A stretch of 64,000 bases of DNA from Candidatus Margulisiibacteriota bacterium (GTDB taxonomy: Bacteria > Margulisbacteria > WOR-1 > O2-12-FULL-45-9 > XYB2-FULL-48-7): the NCBI GenBank assembly GCA_041661965.1, contig JBAZTH010000003.1, forward strand, positions 413,433-477,432, read 5' to 3'. Below are positions 17,175-25,515 of this stretch, one piece after another. The first letter of the stretch is position 1. Every line of letters begins with the position of its first letter. The notes under the pieces were generated by a model, which was not told where the DNA came from, made no database searches, and saw only the letters and a program-made list of their open reading frames with translations. Made by a program: the position numbers and the translations under genes.

Positions 17175-17434
17175 ACGAGCCAACGGAATTCGAAAAAAAA
17201 GTCTATGCCGCCGTGAAGCTGATCCCCAAAGGGGAGGTCAGGAGCTACGGCTGGGTTGCTCGCCGGATTGGCCGGCCAAAAGCGGCCCGGGCGGTCGGCA
17301 ACGCCCTCAATAAAAATCCCTTTGCCCCAGTCGTTCCGTGTCACCGGGTCGTGGCCGCCAACGGTCTTGGCGGGTTTGCCGGCGGGATTAAAGAGAAAAT
17401 TAGATTATTGAAAATGGAGGGATATAAAATGTGA
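17171..17434 (+). CDS. MGMT-family methyltransferase domain protein
   Basis: At 87 residues this is only the C-terminal, DNA-binding and active-site domain of O6-methylguanine-DNA methyltransferase. The helix-turn-helix part (GEVRSYGWVARRIGRPKAARAV) and the active-site PCHRVV with Cys57 are present, so unlike the alkyltransferase-like proteins (PWHR) it keeps the acceptor cysteine. It may repair alkylated guanine or only sense it. The ATG overlaps the PHP stop. The final codons and the stop TGA (17432-17434) fall in the left arm of a hairpin repeat, so the C-terminus may have been changed by that insertion. Confidence 0.85.
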   Translation: MNEPTEFEKKVYAAVKLIPKGEVRSYGWVARRIGRPKAARAVGNALNKNPFAPVVPCHRVVAANGLGGFAGGIKEKIRLLKMEGYKM

Positions 17435-17519
17435 TGAAATGTAGGGACAGGGCTTGTCCCTGTCCGCGGACAGCCACAAGGGCTGTCCCTACATTAACGA
17501 AACGATATGTCACATTTTA
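17425..17519. repeat. 95-bp imperfect palindrome (GTAGGGACAG family)
   Basis: Outer arms TAAAATGTGA (17425-17434) and TCACATTTTA (17510-17519) are exact inverse complements. Inside, ATGTAGGGACAG (17439-17450) pairs with CTGTCCCTACAT (17483-17494), and the centre TGTCCGCGGACA (17461-17472) is a perfect palindrome. The whole unit can fold into one long hairpin. It overlaps the 3' end of the MGMT-like gene and stops 7 bases before hisF; its right arm supplies a TAAAAT that may act as a -10 box. It looks like a non-autonomous mobile palindromic unit. Confidence 0.8.
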
Positions 17520-17526
17520 AAATAGC

Positions 17527-18282
17527 ATGCTAGCCAAAAGAATAATTCCCTGCCTCGACGTCAAAGAAGGACGGGTCGTCAAAGGGGTCAACTTTGTCGA
17601 CTTGCGCGACGCCGGCGACCCGGTCGAGCTGGCCGCCTTCTATGACCAGCAAGGGGCCGACGAATTAGTCTTCCTTGACATTACCGCTTCGTCCGACAAG
17701 CGCTACATCATGCTGGAAGTGGTCAAAAAGGTCGCCGAAAAGATCTACATCCCGTTCACGGTCGGCGGCGGCATTAACGATCTGGAAACGATTCGCGAGA
17801 TCATCGCTGGTGGGGCCGACAAAGTTTCCATTAATACCGCGGCGATCAGGGACCCGTCCTTGATCACGAGAGCAGCGGACAAATTCGGCAGTCAGTGCGT
17901 CGTCGTCGCGATCGACGCGAAAAAGAAGGCCGACCATTGGGAAGTTTTCACTCACGGCGGCAGGACAGCGACCGGCCTCGACGCGGTCGAGTGGGCTAAA
18001 AAAGCGGAAAAACTGGGAGCGGGGGAGATCCTCCTGACCAGCATGGATCGCGACGGGACCAAGATCGGCTACGACATTGAATTGACCAGGGCGATAGCCG
18101 ACGCGGTCAAAATACCGGTGATCGCTTCCGGCGGTGCCGGAACTCTAGGCCATATCTACGAAGCCTTTGTCGACGCGCATGCCGACGCGGCCCTTTTGGC
18201 CTCACTGCTCCATTACCGGGAGCTGACGGTCAAAGAGATCAAAGATTTCGTCGGCGATAAGGGGATAACGGTGCGTAGGTGA
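17527..18282 (+). CDS. hisF: Imidazole glycerol phosphate synthase cyclase subunit HisF
   Basis: The 251-residue (beta-alpha)8 barrel has the two catalytic aspartates at the standard positions, Asp11 in CLDVKEGRVVKG and Asp130 in VVVAIDAKK, and the phosphate-binding motifs VGGGI and ASGGAGT. HisF makes imidazole glycerol phosphate and AICAR from PRFAR with ammonia from HisH. No other his gene is in the window, so the pathway genes are scattered. It follows a hairpin repeat with no ribosome site. The stop overlaps a GTG start (GTGA). Confidence 0.96.
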   Translation: MLAKRIIPCLDVKEGRVVKGVNFVDLRDAGDPVELAAFYDQQGADELVFLDITASSDKRYIMLEVVKKVAEKIYIPFTVGGGINDLETIREIIAGGADKVSINTAAIRDPSLITRAADKFGSQCVVVAIDAKKKADHWEVFTHGGRTATGLDAVEWAKKAEKLGAGEILLTSMDRDGTKIGYDIELTRAIADAVKIPVIASGGAGTLGHIYEAFVDAHADAALLASLLHYRELTVKEIKDFVGDKGITVRR

Positions 18283-19103
18283 AAGAATATTTAATCGCGA
18301 AACGCAAATTGGTCGACCAGACGCTTGACCGGGCGCTCCCCAAAAAGGGGCATTTAGCCGAAGCGATCCGCTATTCGATCTTTGCCGGCGGCAAGCGCTT
18401 CCGCCCGATCCTCTGCCTCGCGACCGCCGCGGCGTTGGGCGGGAGTGAGAAAAAAGTTTTGCCTTACGCCTGCGCGGTCGAAATGATCCACACTTTCACC
18501 CTGATCCATGACGACTTGCCGGCGATGGACAATTCCGATTTCCGGAGGGGAAAACCCTCTAACCATAAAGTTTACGGCGAAGCTTTGGCGATCCTGGCCG
18601 GGGACGCGTTAAGCGCGCTGGCTTTCAAGGAGATTGCCGACCAGCCGGCCGCCTTGCTGGAACTATCCACCGCCTTGCTGGAGGTCGTGGCCGGACAAGT
18701 CGCCGATATTGAAGCGCCTAACAAACCGCCGACCGTCAAAGCGATCCGTTCGATCCATAAATGGAAGACGGCCGCGCTGCTCCGTGCCTGCGTTAGGGGG
18801 ACGGCCTTGATCTGCGGGGCCGAGTCTTCCGTGATAAAAGATTTGACCAAATACGCGGAACATTTGGGGTTGGCTTTTCAGATCGCCGATGATATCCTGG
18901 ATACGACCGCCACTAAGAAGCAGTTGGGTAAACCGGTTCGGGCTGACGTGAAAAAAGGGTACCCGTACTTTTTCGGCCTTGACCGTTCGCAGGAGCTGGC
19001 GGCCAGGGAAAAAACGCTGGCGGTCAAAGCGTTGGACGGTTTCGGGCCAAAAGTCAGAACGCTGGTCGGACTGGCCGGTTATGTCGTGGAGAGGACGTTC
19101 TAA
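18279..19103 (+). CDS. Polyprenyl (farnesyl/geranylgeranyl) diphosphate synthase
   Basis: The 274-residue trans-prenyltransferase has the first aspartate-rich motif DDLPAMD (78-84, the DDxxxxD form of bacterial FPP synthases), GGKRFRP (37-43), and the second motif DDILD (204-208). It condenses IPP with allylic diphosphates; chain length is probably C15 or C20, but this is inferred from the bacterial-type first motif only. It is slightly short for the family (about 290-300). The GTG start at 18279 overlaps the hisF stop, and its stop overlaps the trpE start (TAATG). ispE, another isoprenoid gene, lies at 45.0 kb. Confidence 0.88.
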   Translation: MKEYLIAKRKLVDQTLDRALPKKGHLAEAIRYSIFAGGKRFRPILCLATAAALGGSEKKVLPYACAVEMIHTFTLIHDDLPAMDNSDFRRGKPSNHKVYGEALAILAGDALSALAFKEIADQPAALLELSTALLEVVAGQVADIEAPNKPPTVKAIRSIHKWKTAALLRACVRGTALICGAESSVIKDLTKYAEHLGLAFQIADDILDTTATKKQLGKPVRADVKKGYPYFFGLDRSQELAAREKTLAVKALDGFGPKVRTLVGLAGYVVERTF

Positions 19104-20521
19104 TGTATTATCCAAGCGAAAAGGATTTTCTCAAACTGGCCAGGAAAGGGAACCTGGTCCCGGTCTATAAAGAGATCGTGGCCGACCTGGAAACCCCGGT
19201 CTCGGCCTATAAAAAGATCGAAAGCGAGTACTCTTTTCTCCTTGAATCGGTCGAGGGAGGGGAAAAGATCGCCCGCTATTCTTTTTTGGGGGCGGTCCCC
19301 CGAGCGAACGTTATTCAGCCGCAAACGCTCGACGAACTGAACGGCTTGCTGAAAAAATACCGGCCGGTCAAACTGCCGGGGCTGCCGCCGTTTTGCGGCG
19401 GCTTGGTCGGCTATGTCAGCTACGACGCGGTCCGCGAGATCGAAAAGATCCCCGACCGGAATCCCGATCCGTTAAAACTGCCGAAGATCTCTTTTCTGCT
19501 GGCCGATACTTTGTTGGCGTTCGATCACGTTAAGCATAAGATCCTGATCATTGCCAACGCTCATCTTGAAAAGGGGAAGGACCCGCGTCAGGCCTATCGT
19601 TTTGCCTGCGCCAGGATCGAAGCGCTGGAGAAAAAGCTCCGGGCGCCGCTCACCGATCAGATCCGGGAGATCACTCTGCCGATCAAACTCCCCGATCAGA
19701 AAGTGACTTCCAACCTGAAAAAGGCGGAATATGAAACGATGGTCAGGAAAGCGAAAGAATATATCCGGAGCGGCGATATCATTCAGGTTGTCCTTTCCCA
19801 ACGGCTGGAAGCGGCCTGCCAGGCCGATCCGTTCGATGTTTATCGGGTCCTGCGGATGATCAATCCTTCGCCGTATATGTACTTCTTTAAAATGGGCGAA
19901 CTTAAGATCATCGGGTCTTCGCCGGAGGTGATGGTCCGCCTGACCGGACGGACGGCGACCGTGCGGCCGATCGCCGGGACAATGCCCCGGGGGAAAGATG
20001 AGGCCGAGGACAAAAAGCTGGAAGAGAGCCTCCTGGCTTCTAAAAAAGAACTGGCGGAACACGTCATGCTGGTCGACCTGGGACGGAACGATCTGGGACG
20101 AGTTTGCGATTACGGGTCCGTCAAGGTAACCGAACAGTTGGCGGTCGAACGCTACTCCCACGTCATGCACATCGTCAGCAATGTCTCCGGCAAGCTTCAG
20201 GCAAAAAAGACGGCCATCGATCTCCTTAAGGCCTGTTTTCCCGCCGGGACGGTTTCCGGCGCGCCGAAAGTCCGGGCGATGGAGATCATCGACGAACTGG
20301 AAAATCTCCGTCGGGGATTATACGCCGGCTGTGTCGGTTATTTAAGTTTTTCCGGCGATCTTGACACCGCGATCACCATTCGGACGATCCAGGTCTTGGA
20401 CGGCCGCGCCTATTTGCAGGCGGGGGCGGGGATCGTCGCCGATTCCGATCCGGCCAAGGAATATCAGGAAACGATCAATAAAGCCAAAGCGCTACTTTCG
20501 GCGGTCGGCTATTTCGCATGA
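19103..20521 (+). CDS. trpE: Anthranilate synthase component I
   Basis: The 472-residue protein has the chorismate-binding domain signatures GTMPRGKD, LVDLGRNDLGRV, SHVMHIVS and PAGTVSGAPKVRAM, and an N-terminal domain with the YSFLGA region that forms the tryptophan site. With TrpG it converts chorismate and glutamine to anthranilate. Aminodeoxychorismate synthase (PabB) is a related alternative; the length and N-terminal part favour TrpE. trpG is not adjacent. The start codon overlaps the prenyl synthase stop and the gene ends in an ATGA overlap with rodA, so all four genes from hisF may form one transcript. Confidence 0.88.
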   Translation: MYYPSEKDFLKLARKGNLVPVYKEIVADLETPVSAYKKIESEYSFLLESVEGGEKIARYSFLGAVPRANVIQPQTLDELNGLLKKYRPVKLPGLPPFCGGLVGYVSYDAVREIEKIPDRNPDPLKLPKISFLLADTLLAFDHVKHKILIIANAHLEKGKDPRQAYRFACARIEALEKKLRAPLTDQIREITLPIKLPDQKVTSNLKKAEYETMVRKAKEYIRSGDIIQVVLSQRLEAACQADPFDVYRVLRMINPSPYMYFFKMGELKIIGSSPEVMVRLTGRTATVRPIAGTMPRGKDEAEDKKLEESLLASKKELAEHVMLVDLGRNDLGRVCDYGSVKVTEQLAVERYSHVMHIVSNVSGKLQAKKTAIDLLKACFPAGTVSGAPKVRAMEIIDELENLRRGLYAGCVGYLSFSGDLDTAITIRTIQVLDGRAYLQAGAGIVADSDPAKEYQETINKAKALLSAVGYFA

Positions 20522-21756
20522 TAAATTTCCGGATGCTCAAGCTCTCCGATCTTCTGATCTGGGGAGCGGTCGCTTTTCTCGTCACGATCAGCCTGCTGGC
20601 GATCTTCAGCGCGACCTATCATCTGCAGATCAGGATCGATGGCGATCCATACATCTTTGTTAAACGGCAATTCTTTTCTTTTCTGATCGGCTTTGTCTTT
20701 ATGTGGCTTTTTGCCTACCTTGATTATGAGCATCTGAAAGCCGCCGCTCCCTGGTTTTATGTCGTGGCCATTATGCTGCTTTTTCTGATCCTCTTTACCG
20801 GTTCGACAGCCATGGGGGCCCAACGCTGGCTGCAGATCGGTTTTTTTACTTTTCAACCGTCCGAGTTTTCCAAGCTGGCGATTATTATGATCCTGGCGTA
20901 TTATCTTTCGCTTAACCGCGATCTTAATACCTGGCAGGGGTTAGTCTCGGTTGGATTGTTGGTAATGGTCCCAATCCTGTTGATCTTCAAGCAGCCGGAC
21001 CTGGGGACGGCGCTTGTGTTTTTCGCTATTCTGCTCGGGATGCTGATCGAAGGGGAGGTTTCTCTCTGGACGATCTCTTTTTTGCTGACGCCGCTCCTTT
21101 CCCTGCTTTTCCGTCCGCTGCTCCCGCTATGGATCTTTTATCTGCTGCTTGTTTATCTGGGGCTTTTTCTGGCCCGGGCCAATTTCTGGCAGTGGCTGGT
21201 GATCTTTGGCTCCAATTTGATGATCGGCCTGGCCCTGCCGGTGATGTGGGGAGTGCTCAAGCCCTACCAGCAGATGCGGATCATCTCTTTCCTCAATCCG
21301 GCGGCCGATCCGTTGGGGGCGGGTTATCATACCTTGCAGAGTTGCATTGCCATCGGCGGAGGCGGTTTTCTGGGTAAAGGATTTTTGCATGGGACCCAAA
21401 CGCAGCTTCAATTCATTCCGGAACAATTCTCCGATTTTATCTTTTCGGCGATCGGGGAGGAGTTCGGTTTTATCGGGGCCGTTGGTGTTTTGGCCGCTTA
21501 TGCCTTGCTGGTCTGGCGGGCGGTCGCGATCGCTTTGCAGGCGCGCGATCTTTTCGGCCGAATGCTCGCGATGGGGATCGCGGTCATGTTCACGTTCCAT
21601 TTTTTCGCCAATGTCGGGATGGCGATCGGGATCCTGCCAGTCGTGGGAATCCCGTTGCCGTTTGTCAGTTTCGGCGGCTCTTCCCTGATCGTCAACCTGA
21701 TCTGCGTGGGGATCCTGCAAAGCATCGCGATGAGAAGGCAAAAACTGATCTTTTAA
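20518..21756 (+). CDS. rodA: RodA-type peptidoglycan polymerase (SEDS family)
   Basis: The 412-residue polytopic membrane protein has about ten hydrophobic helices. It carries SEDS signatures: GAQRWLQIGFFTFQPSEFSKLA in the middle, then NPAADPLGAGYHTLQS, GKGFLHGTQTQLQFIPE and FSAIGEEFGF. SEDS proteins polymerise glycan strands from lipid II; the QLQFIPEQFSDFIF form is closer to RodA than FtsW. The gene indicates a rod-shaped, peptidoglycan-containing cell. It ends in a TTAA shared with the converging LptC/A-type gene. Confidence 0.92.
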   Translation: MINFRMLKLSDLLIWGAVAFLVTISLLAIFSATYHLQIRIDGDPYIFVKRQFFSFLIGFVFMWLFAYLDYEHLKAAAPWFYVVAIMLLFLILFTGSTAMGAQRWLQIGFFTFQPSEFSKLAIIMILAYYLSLNRDLNTWQGLVSVGLLVMVPILLIFKQPDLGTALVFFAILLGMLIEGEVSLWTISFLLTPLLSLLFRPLLPLWIFYLLLVYLGLFLARANFWQWLVIFGSNLMIGLALPVMWGVLKPYQQMRIISFLNPAADPLGAGYHTLQSCIAIGGGGFLGKGFLHGTQTQLQFIPEQFSDFIFSAIGEEFGFIGAVGVLAAYALLVWRAVAIALQARDLFGRMLAMGIAVMFTFHFFANVGMAIGILPVVGIPLPFVSFGGSSLIVNLICVGILQSIAMRRQKLIF

Positions 21757-22970
21757 AGTTCAAACTTCGCTTCGACCATTCCTTCGGCTTCAAAGACCTC
21801 GCGGCTGATATAAACGGTTATTTTTTTACAGCTTAGCCAATCGGTCCCTTTTTTCATTTGGACCGACCCCTTCATGGTCAGGATCTCGCGCTTGTCGTCA
21901 TAATAGGCCGATTCCGCCTTGGCTTCTTTTCCCTTTTGAGTGACAACGACGTTCCCGGCCGCCCGGGCGTTGCCGCTCCGGGTGGAGAACTCGATACTGT
22001 CGGAGGTGATGTAGGTCCTGGCGCGGAGGAATTCGACGTCGTGGATCTTCCGGGCTGTTTCCTGCCTGACCAGCGCCTGGGCTTTTTCAATGATCGTTTT
22101 GGTCTCGCCGAAAAGGAAGAGCTTCTTCCCTTTCCGGGAATAGATCCCATTTCCGGCCAGCGAGACTTTTTTCCCCTGGACCGCTTCCACTCCGCCATAG
22201 AGCTCAACGTCTTGGTTGGGGTCGTTGAAAAGGATTGCCCGGCCGCAGCGGATGGTTGTCGCTTTGCTCCCTTTGTCTTTGACCTCGAAGGTAACGCTGC
22301 CGTAAACGTCGAGTTTTTCGCTCTCGCCGTAATAATCGGCAAAGAACGCTTTCAGCAGGCCGTCCTGGCGTTGCAGTCGCAAGTGGCCGGAGATCCGGGC
22401 GATCTTCTTTTCATGGTCGATTCCGATGGCGTCGGCCAGCAGGCGGGAATTTTTTTTGATCAGGAACGCGCGGCCGGTCATTTCCGAATTGCTCTGCTGG
22501 GCGCGGTAGATGATGTAGTCGGCAATAATAGTGGTCCAATCCTGTTTATTTTTAGAGGAAAACTTCCCCAGATCGACGACCGCTTTGAGTTTGCTTGGTT
22601 TATTGACCCCTTCAGGTTGTCCGAATGCCTCGATGATCTCGGTCCGGGGGTTGACGATCGCCCGGGGAGCGACCAGGCTGGCGACGACCAGAGCCCCTTT
22701 TTTATTGAAAATCCGGCCGTTTTTGACGTTGATCAACTGGGAGGCATCCTGGTTCTTGAGCGTCCAGCCTTTTTCAGCGGTAAATTCCCATAATTTTCGG
22801 CCCTCTTTTCGACCCGTGACCCGGGTATCATAGAATTCGGCCAACTTATCGGTCTTTTCCTGTGAATAGAGCTCGGCATCCCTCGGCACCATTAAATAGT
22901 AGGCCAGACCGAGGACGATCAGCGAGAAAATAGTGGCGAGGTAGACGATTTTCCAGGCGTTATTTTCCAC
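21753..22970 (-). CDS. LPS-transport protein with LptC-like and LptA/OstA-like parts
   Basis: From GTG 22970 the protein has 405 residues. It starts with an uncleaved membrane anchor (about residues 6-26), followed by an LptC-like segment (EFYDTRVTG, LWEFTAEKG, NGRIFNKKGA). Repeated beta-strand segments and a C-terminal OstA/LptA-like domain (ITSDSIEFSTRSGNARAAGNV) follow. Together LptC and LptA form the periplasmic bridge that carries lipopolysaccharide to the outer membrane, so the gene points to a diderm envelope. LptC alone is near 190 residues, so this looks like a fusion or extended LptC. An upstream in-frame ATG would run through the gapA promoter and was rejected; the GTG is preceded by TGCTATAAT with 7 bases between. 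Confidence 0.75.
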   Translation of the reverse strand: MENNAWKIVYLATIFSLIVLGLAYYLMVPRDAELYSQEKTDKLAEFYDTRVTGRKEGRKLWEFTAEKGWTLKNQDASQLINVKNGRIFNKKGALVVASLVAPRAIVNPRTEIIEAFGQPEGVNKPSKLKAVVDLGKFSSKNKQDWTTIIADYIIYRAQQSNSEMTGRAFLIKKNSRLLADAIGIDHEKKIARISGHLRLQRQDGLLKAFFADYYGESEKLDVYGSVTFEVKDKGSKATTIRCGRAILFNDPNQDVELYGGVEAVQGKKVSLAGNGIYSRKGKKLFLFGETKTIIEKAQALVRQETARKIHDVEFLRARTYITSDSIEFSTRSGNARAAGNVVVTQKGKEAKAESAYYDDKREILTMKGSVQMKKGTDWLSCKKITVYISREVFEAEGMVEAKFEL

Positions 22971-22977
22971 GGGGGCG

Positions 22978-22986
22978 ATTATAGCA
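22978..22986 (-). promoter_or_regulatory. Extended -10 promoter of the LptC/A gene (leaderless)
   Basis: Read on the minus strand, TGC-TATAAT ends 7 bases before GTG 22970. No ribosome site is seen. The box lies 3 bases from the -35 element of the divergent gapA promoter, so the two polymerases would compete. Confidence 0.6.
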
Positions 22987-22989
22987 CGA

Positions 22990-23019
22990 TTGACACCATT
23001 TTTGCATTGATGATATAAT
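22990..23019 (+). promoter_or_regulatory. Sigma-70-type promoter of gapA
   Basis: TTGACA at 22990-22995 and TATAAT at 23014-23019 are both consensus and are separated by 18 bases. Transcription should start near 23026, giving gapA a leader of about 68 bases with a ribosome site. This is the strongest-looking promoter in the window, fitting a central glycolytic gene. Confidence 0.8.
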
Positions 23020-23093
23020 CGATCAGACGAATAAATACCGGCCCGGAAATGAAAAAAAGCGTCTAATTTAATAATATGAAAGGGGATAGTCAC

Positions 23094-24158
23094 ATGGCAG
23101 TTAAAGTTGGGATCAACGGTTTCGGCAGGATCGGTCGGCAGGTTTTGAGCGCGATGGTCGATAAGGGGGTCCTGGGGAATGAGATCGAGGTCGTCGCCGT
23201 CGTTGACGTCAGCACTGACGCCAAATACTTCGCTTACCAGATCAAATATGATTCGATCCACGGCCATTTTAAGGGGACCTTGTCAACGGAAAAGAGCAGC
23301 CCCGCCGCGACGGAAGACGATGTCATCGTGATCAACGGCCAAAAGATCAAATGCGTCATGGCGACCAAAGACCCGAGCCAGCTTCCCTGGAAGGACCTGG
23401 GCGTTGAATACGTGATCGAATCGACCGGTCTTTTTACCGATTCCGAAAAGGCCAAAGGCCACTTAGCGGCCGGCGCCAAAAAAGTCATCATTTCCGCTCC
23501 CGGCAAAGGGGAGGTCAAGACGATCGTTATGGGGGTCAATGACAACGAATACGATCCGACCAAACATAACATCGTTTCCAACGCTTCCTGCACCACCAAT
23601 TGTCTGGCTCCCGTCGTGCATGTCTTGCTGAAAGAAGGGATCGGCGTTGAGACCGGTCTGATGACCACCATCCATTCCTATACCGCGACCCAGAAGACCG
23701 TTGACGGCCCGTCTAAAAAAGACTGGCGTGGCGGCCGGGCGGCGGCGATCAACATTATTCCATCTACTACCGGCGCGGCCAAAGCGGTCGGCGAAGTTCT
23801 GCCGGCGACCAAAGGCAAAATGACCGGGATGTCTTTCCGCGTGCCGACGGCCGATGTTTCCGTGGTTGACCTGACCTTCCGGGCGACTAAAGATACTTCG
23901 ATCGAAGAGATCGACGCCTTGTTGAAAAAGGCTTCCCAGACCTACCTGAAGGGGATCCTTGGCGTCGCCGACGAAGAAGTGGTCTCCACCGACTTTATTC
24001 ATGACAATCGCTCCTCGATCTATGATTCGCTGGCCACGCTTCAGAACAATCTGAAGGGGGAAAAGCGCTTCTTCAAGATCGTTTCCTGGTACGACAACGA
24101 ATGGGGTTATTCCTGCCGCGTCGTCGACCTGGTTAAAATGATTGCCGCCAAAAAGTAA
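23094..24158 (+). CDS. gapA: Glyceraldehyde-3-phosphate dehydrogenase
   Basis: The 354-residue protein has the NAD-binding GFGRIGR (residues 10-16), the catalytic SNASCTTNCLAP with Cys166, HSYTATQ and the C-terminal WYDNEWGYS. It oxidises glyceraldehyde-3-phosphate to 1,3-bisphosphoglycerate. It is about 20 residues longer than the E. coli enzyme, with small insertions near residues 64-75 and 200-210. ATG 23094 is chosen because aaaggggat sits just upstream and the protein then begins with the usual AVKVGINGFGR; an ATG at 23076 would be too early. pgk follows after 9 bases with its own ribosome site, forming a glycolytic operon. Confidence 0.97.
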   Translation: MAVKVGINGFGRIGRQVLSAMVDKGVLGNEIEVVAVVDVSTDAKYFAYQIKYDSIHGHFKGTLSTEKSSPAATEDDVIVINGQKIKCVMATKDPSQLPWKDLGVEYVIESTGLFTDSEKAKGHLAAGAKKVIISAPGKGEVKTIVMGVNDNEYDPTKHNIVSNASCTTNCLAPVVHVLLKEGIGVETGLMTTIHSYTATQKTVDGPSKKDWRGGRAAAINIIPSTTGAAKAVGEVLPATKGKMTGMSFRVPTADVSVVDLTFRATKDTSIEEIDALLKKASQTYLKGILGVADEEVVSTDFIHDNRSSIYDSLATLQNNLKGEKRFFKIVSWYDNEWGYSCRVVDLVKMIAAKK

Positions 24159-24167
24159 GGAGCAGCC

Positions 24168-25367
24168 ATGGCCAAGAAGACAATTGAGGATATAAAGGAA
24201 CTTAAAGGGAAAAAAGTCCTGGTCCGCGTCGATTTCAATGTTCCGCAGGATGAGAAGCAGAACATTACCGACGATACCAGGATCCGCGGCGCGATCCCGA
24301 CCATTAAGTATCTTTCCGATAAAGGGGGACGCGTGATCCTGGTGTCCCACCTTGGCCGGCCGAAAGCCGGACCGGATGATAAGTTTCGGCTGGGGCCGAT
24401 CGCAAAAATGCTTTCCCAGTTGATGGGTAAGAACATCGGTTATGTCAAAGACTGCATTGGGCCGGAAGTCGAAGCGGCTGTCTCCGCTCTTAAGGATGGC
24501 GACATTCTTCTCCTGGAAAACGTCCGTTTCTATAAGGAAGAGGAAAAAAACGACCCCGCGTTCGCCAAAAAACTAGCCGCGCTGGCCGATGTTTACGTTG
24601 ATGACGCCTTTGGCACCGCTCATCGGGCGCATGCCTCGACCGAAGGGGTGACCAAGTATCTAAAGGGGTACGCCGGTTACCTGATGGAGAAGGAGATCAA
24701 ATTCCTGGGGAAATTGCTCGAAAATCCCGGCCATCCGTTCGTGGCGATCCTGGGCGGGGCGAAGATTTCAGGGAAGATCGACGTCATAACCAATCTCCTG
24801 CCCAAAGTTGATACTTTGATCATTGGCGGCGGTATGGCTTACACTTTCTTTAAAGCTCGCGGGATCAGCGTCGGCAATTCCCTGGTGGAAGAAGATAAGG
24901 TCGGACTGGCCAGAGACGTCCTTAAAAAAGCGATCGATCTTGGCGTGCCGATCATGCTTCCCATCGATCACATCGTCGCCGATAAGTACGACGCCAACGC
25001 GAATTCACAGTTGGTCACGAGGGCCGGTATTCCCGATAATTGGCAGGGGATGGATATCGGGCCGGAAACGATCACCAAGTTCAGCCACGCCGTTAAGAAA
25101 GCGAAGACAATTTTCTGGAACGGTCCGTTAGGGGTCTTTGAGTTCGATAAATTTGCCAATGGGACCCTCTCGATTGCCAAAATGGTGGCGGTCGCGACCG
25201 AACAAAACGGCGCGATCTCGGTTATTGGCGGCGGTGACTCGGTCGCGGCGGTCGAAAAGGCCAAATTGGCCGATAAGATGACCCATATCTCGACCGGCGG
25301 CGGCGCCTCCCTCGAATTTGTCGAAGGGAAAACGCTCCCCGGCATTGCTTGTCTGCAAGACAAGTAG
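24168..25367 (+). CDS. pgk: Phosphoglycerate kinase
   Basis: The 399-residue protein has normal length and the family signatures VRVDFNVP near residue 20, SHLGRPK, the long RFYKEEEKNDP region, DAFGTAHRAHAS, GGAKISGKI, GGGMAYTF and the C-terminal nucleotide loop GGGDSVAA with STGGGASLEF. It transfers phosphate from 1,3-bisphosphoglycerate to ADP. A ribosome site aaggag precedes ATG 24168. It is the second gene of the gapA-pgk operon; tRNA-Ala lies 50 bases beyond. Confidence 0.97.
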   Translation: MAKKTIEDIKELKGKKVLVRVDFNVPQDEKQNITDDTRIRGAIPTIKYLSDKGGRVILVSHLGRPKAGPDDKFRLGPIAKMLSQLMGKNIGYVKDCIGPEVEAAVSALKDGDILLLENVRFYKEEEKNDPAFAKKLAALADVYVDDAFGTAHRAHASTEGVTKYLKGYAGYLMEKEIKFLGKLLENPGHPFVAILGGAKISGKIDVITNLLPKVDTLIIGGGMAYTFFKARGISVGNSLVEEDKVGLARDVLKKAIDLGVPIMLPIDHIVADKYDANANSQLVTRAGIPDNWQGMDIGPETITKFSHAVKKAKTIFWNGPLGVFEFDKFANGTLSIAKMVAVATEQNGAISVIGGGDSVAAVEKAKLADKMTHISTGGGASLEFVEGKTLPGIACLQDK

Positions 25368-25416
25368 TTTAGAGTTTCGTTGTTTAGTCTTTAGGATTTG
25401 CCGCGAAGCGGTCCTT

Positions 25417-25489
25417 GGGGGTGTAGCTCAGTTGGGAGAGCGCAGCGTTCGCAACGCTGAGGCCAGCGGTTCGATCCCGCTCACCTCCA
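25417..25489 (+). tRNA. tRNA-Ala (anticodon CGC)
   Basis: Acceptor GGGGGTG pairs with CACCTCC, with one G-T pair. The D-arm is GCTC/GAGC, the anticodon stem CAGCG/CGCTG holds loop TTCGCAA, and the T-arm is AGCGG-TTCGATC-CCGCT. Discriminator A, 73 bases, CCA not encoded. Confidence 0.93.
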
Positions 25490-25515
25490 TTTGAATTAAA
25501 AAAAGTGAGGTATTC

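Noticed and set aside
17171..17434. Alkyltransferase-like (ATL) protein instead of MGMT
   Set aside because: ATL proteins replace the active-site Cys with Trp; here PCHRVV is intact.
17441..17494. GTAGGGACAG inverted repeat as a CRISPR or simple terminator
   Set aside because: There are no spaced repeats as in CRISPR and no T-run; the nested arms fit a palindromic element better. No CRISPR array was seen anywhere in the window.
21858..22793. 311-codon plus-strand frame across the LptC/A gene
   Set aside because: The minus-strand protein has clear LptC and OstA features and a placed start, whereas this frame gives no recognisable protein.
22971..23267. 99-residue N-terminal extension of the LptC/A gene
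   Set aside because: It would overlap the start of gapA and its promoter on the other strand; the GTG at 22970 gives the membrane anchor right at the N-terminus.
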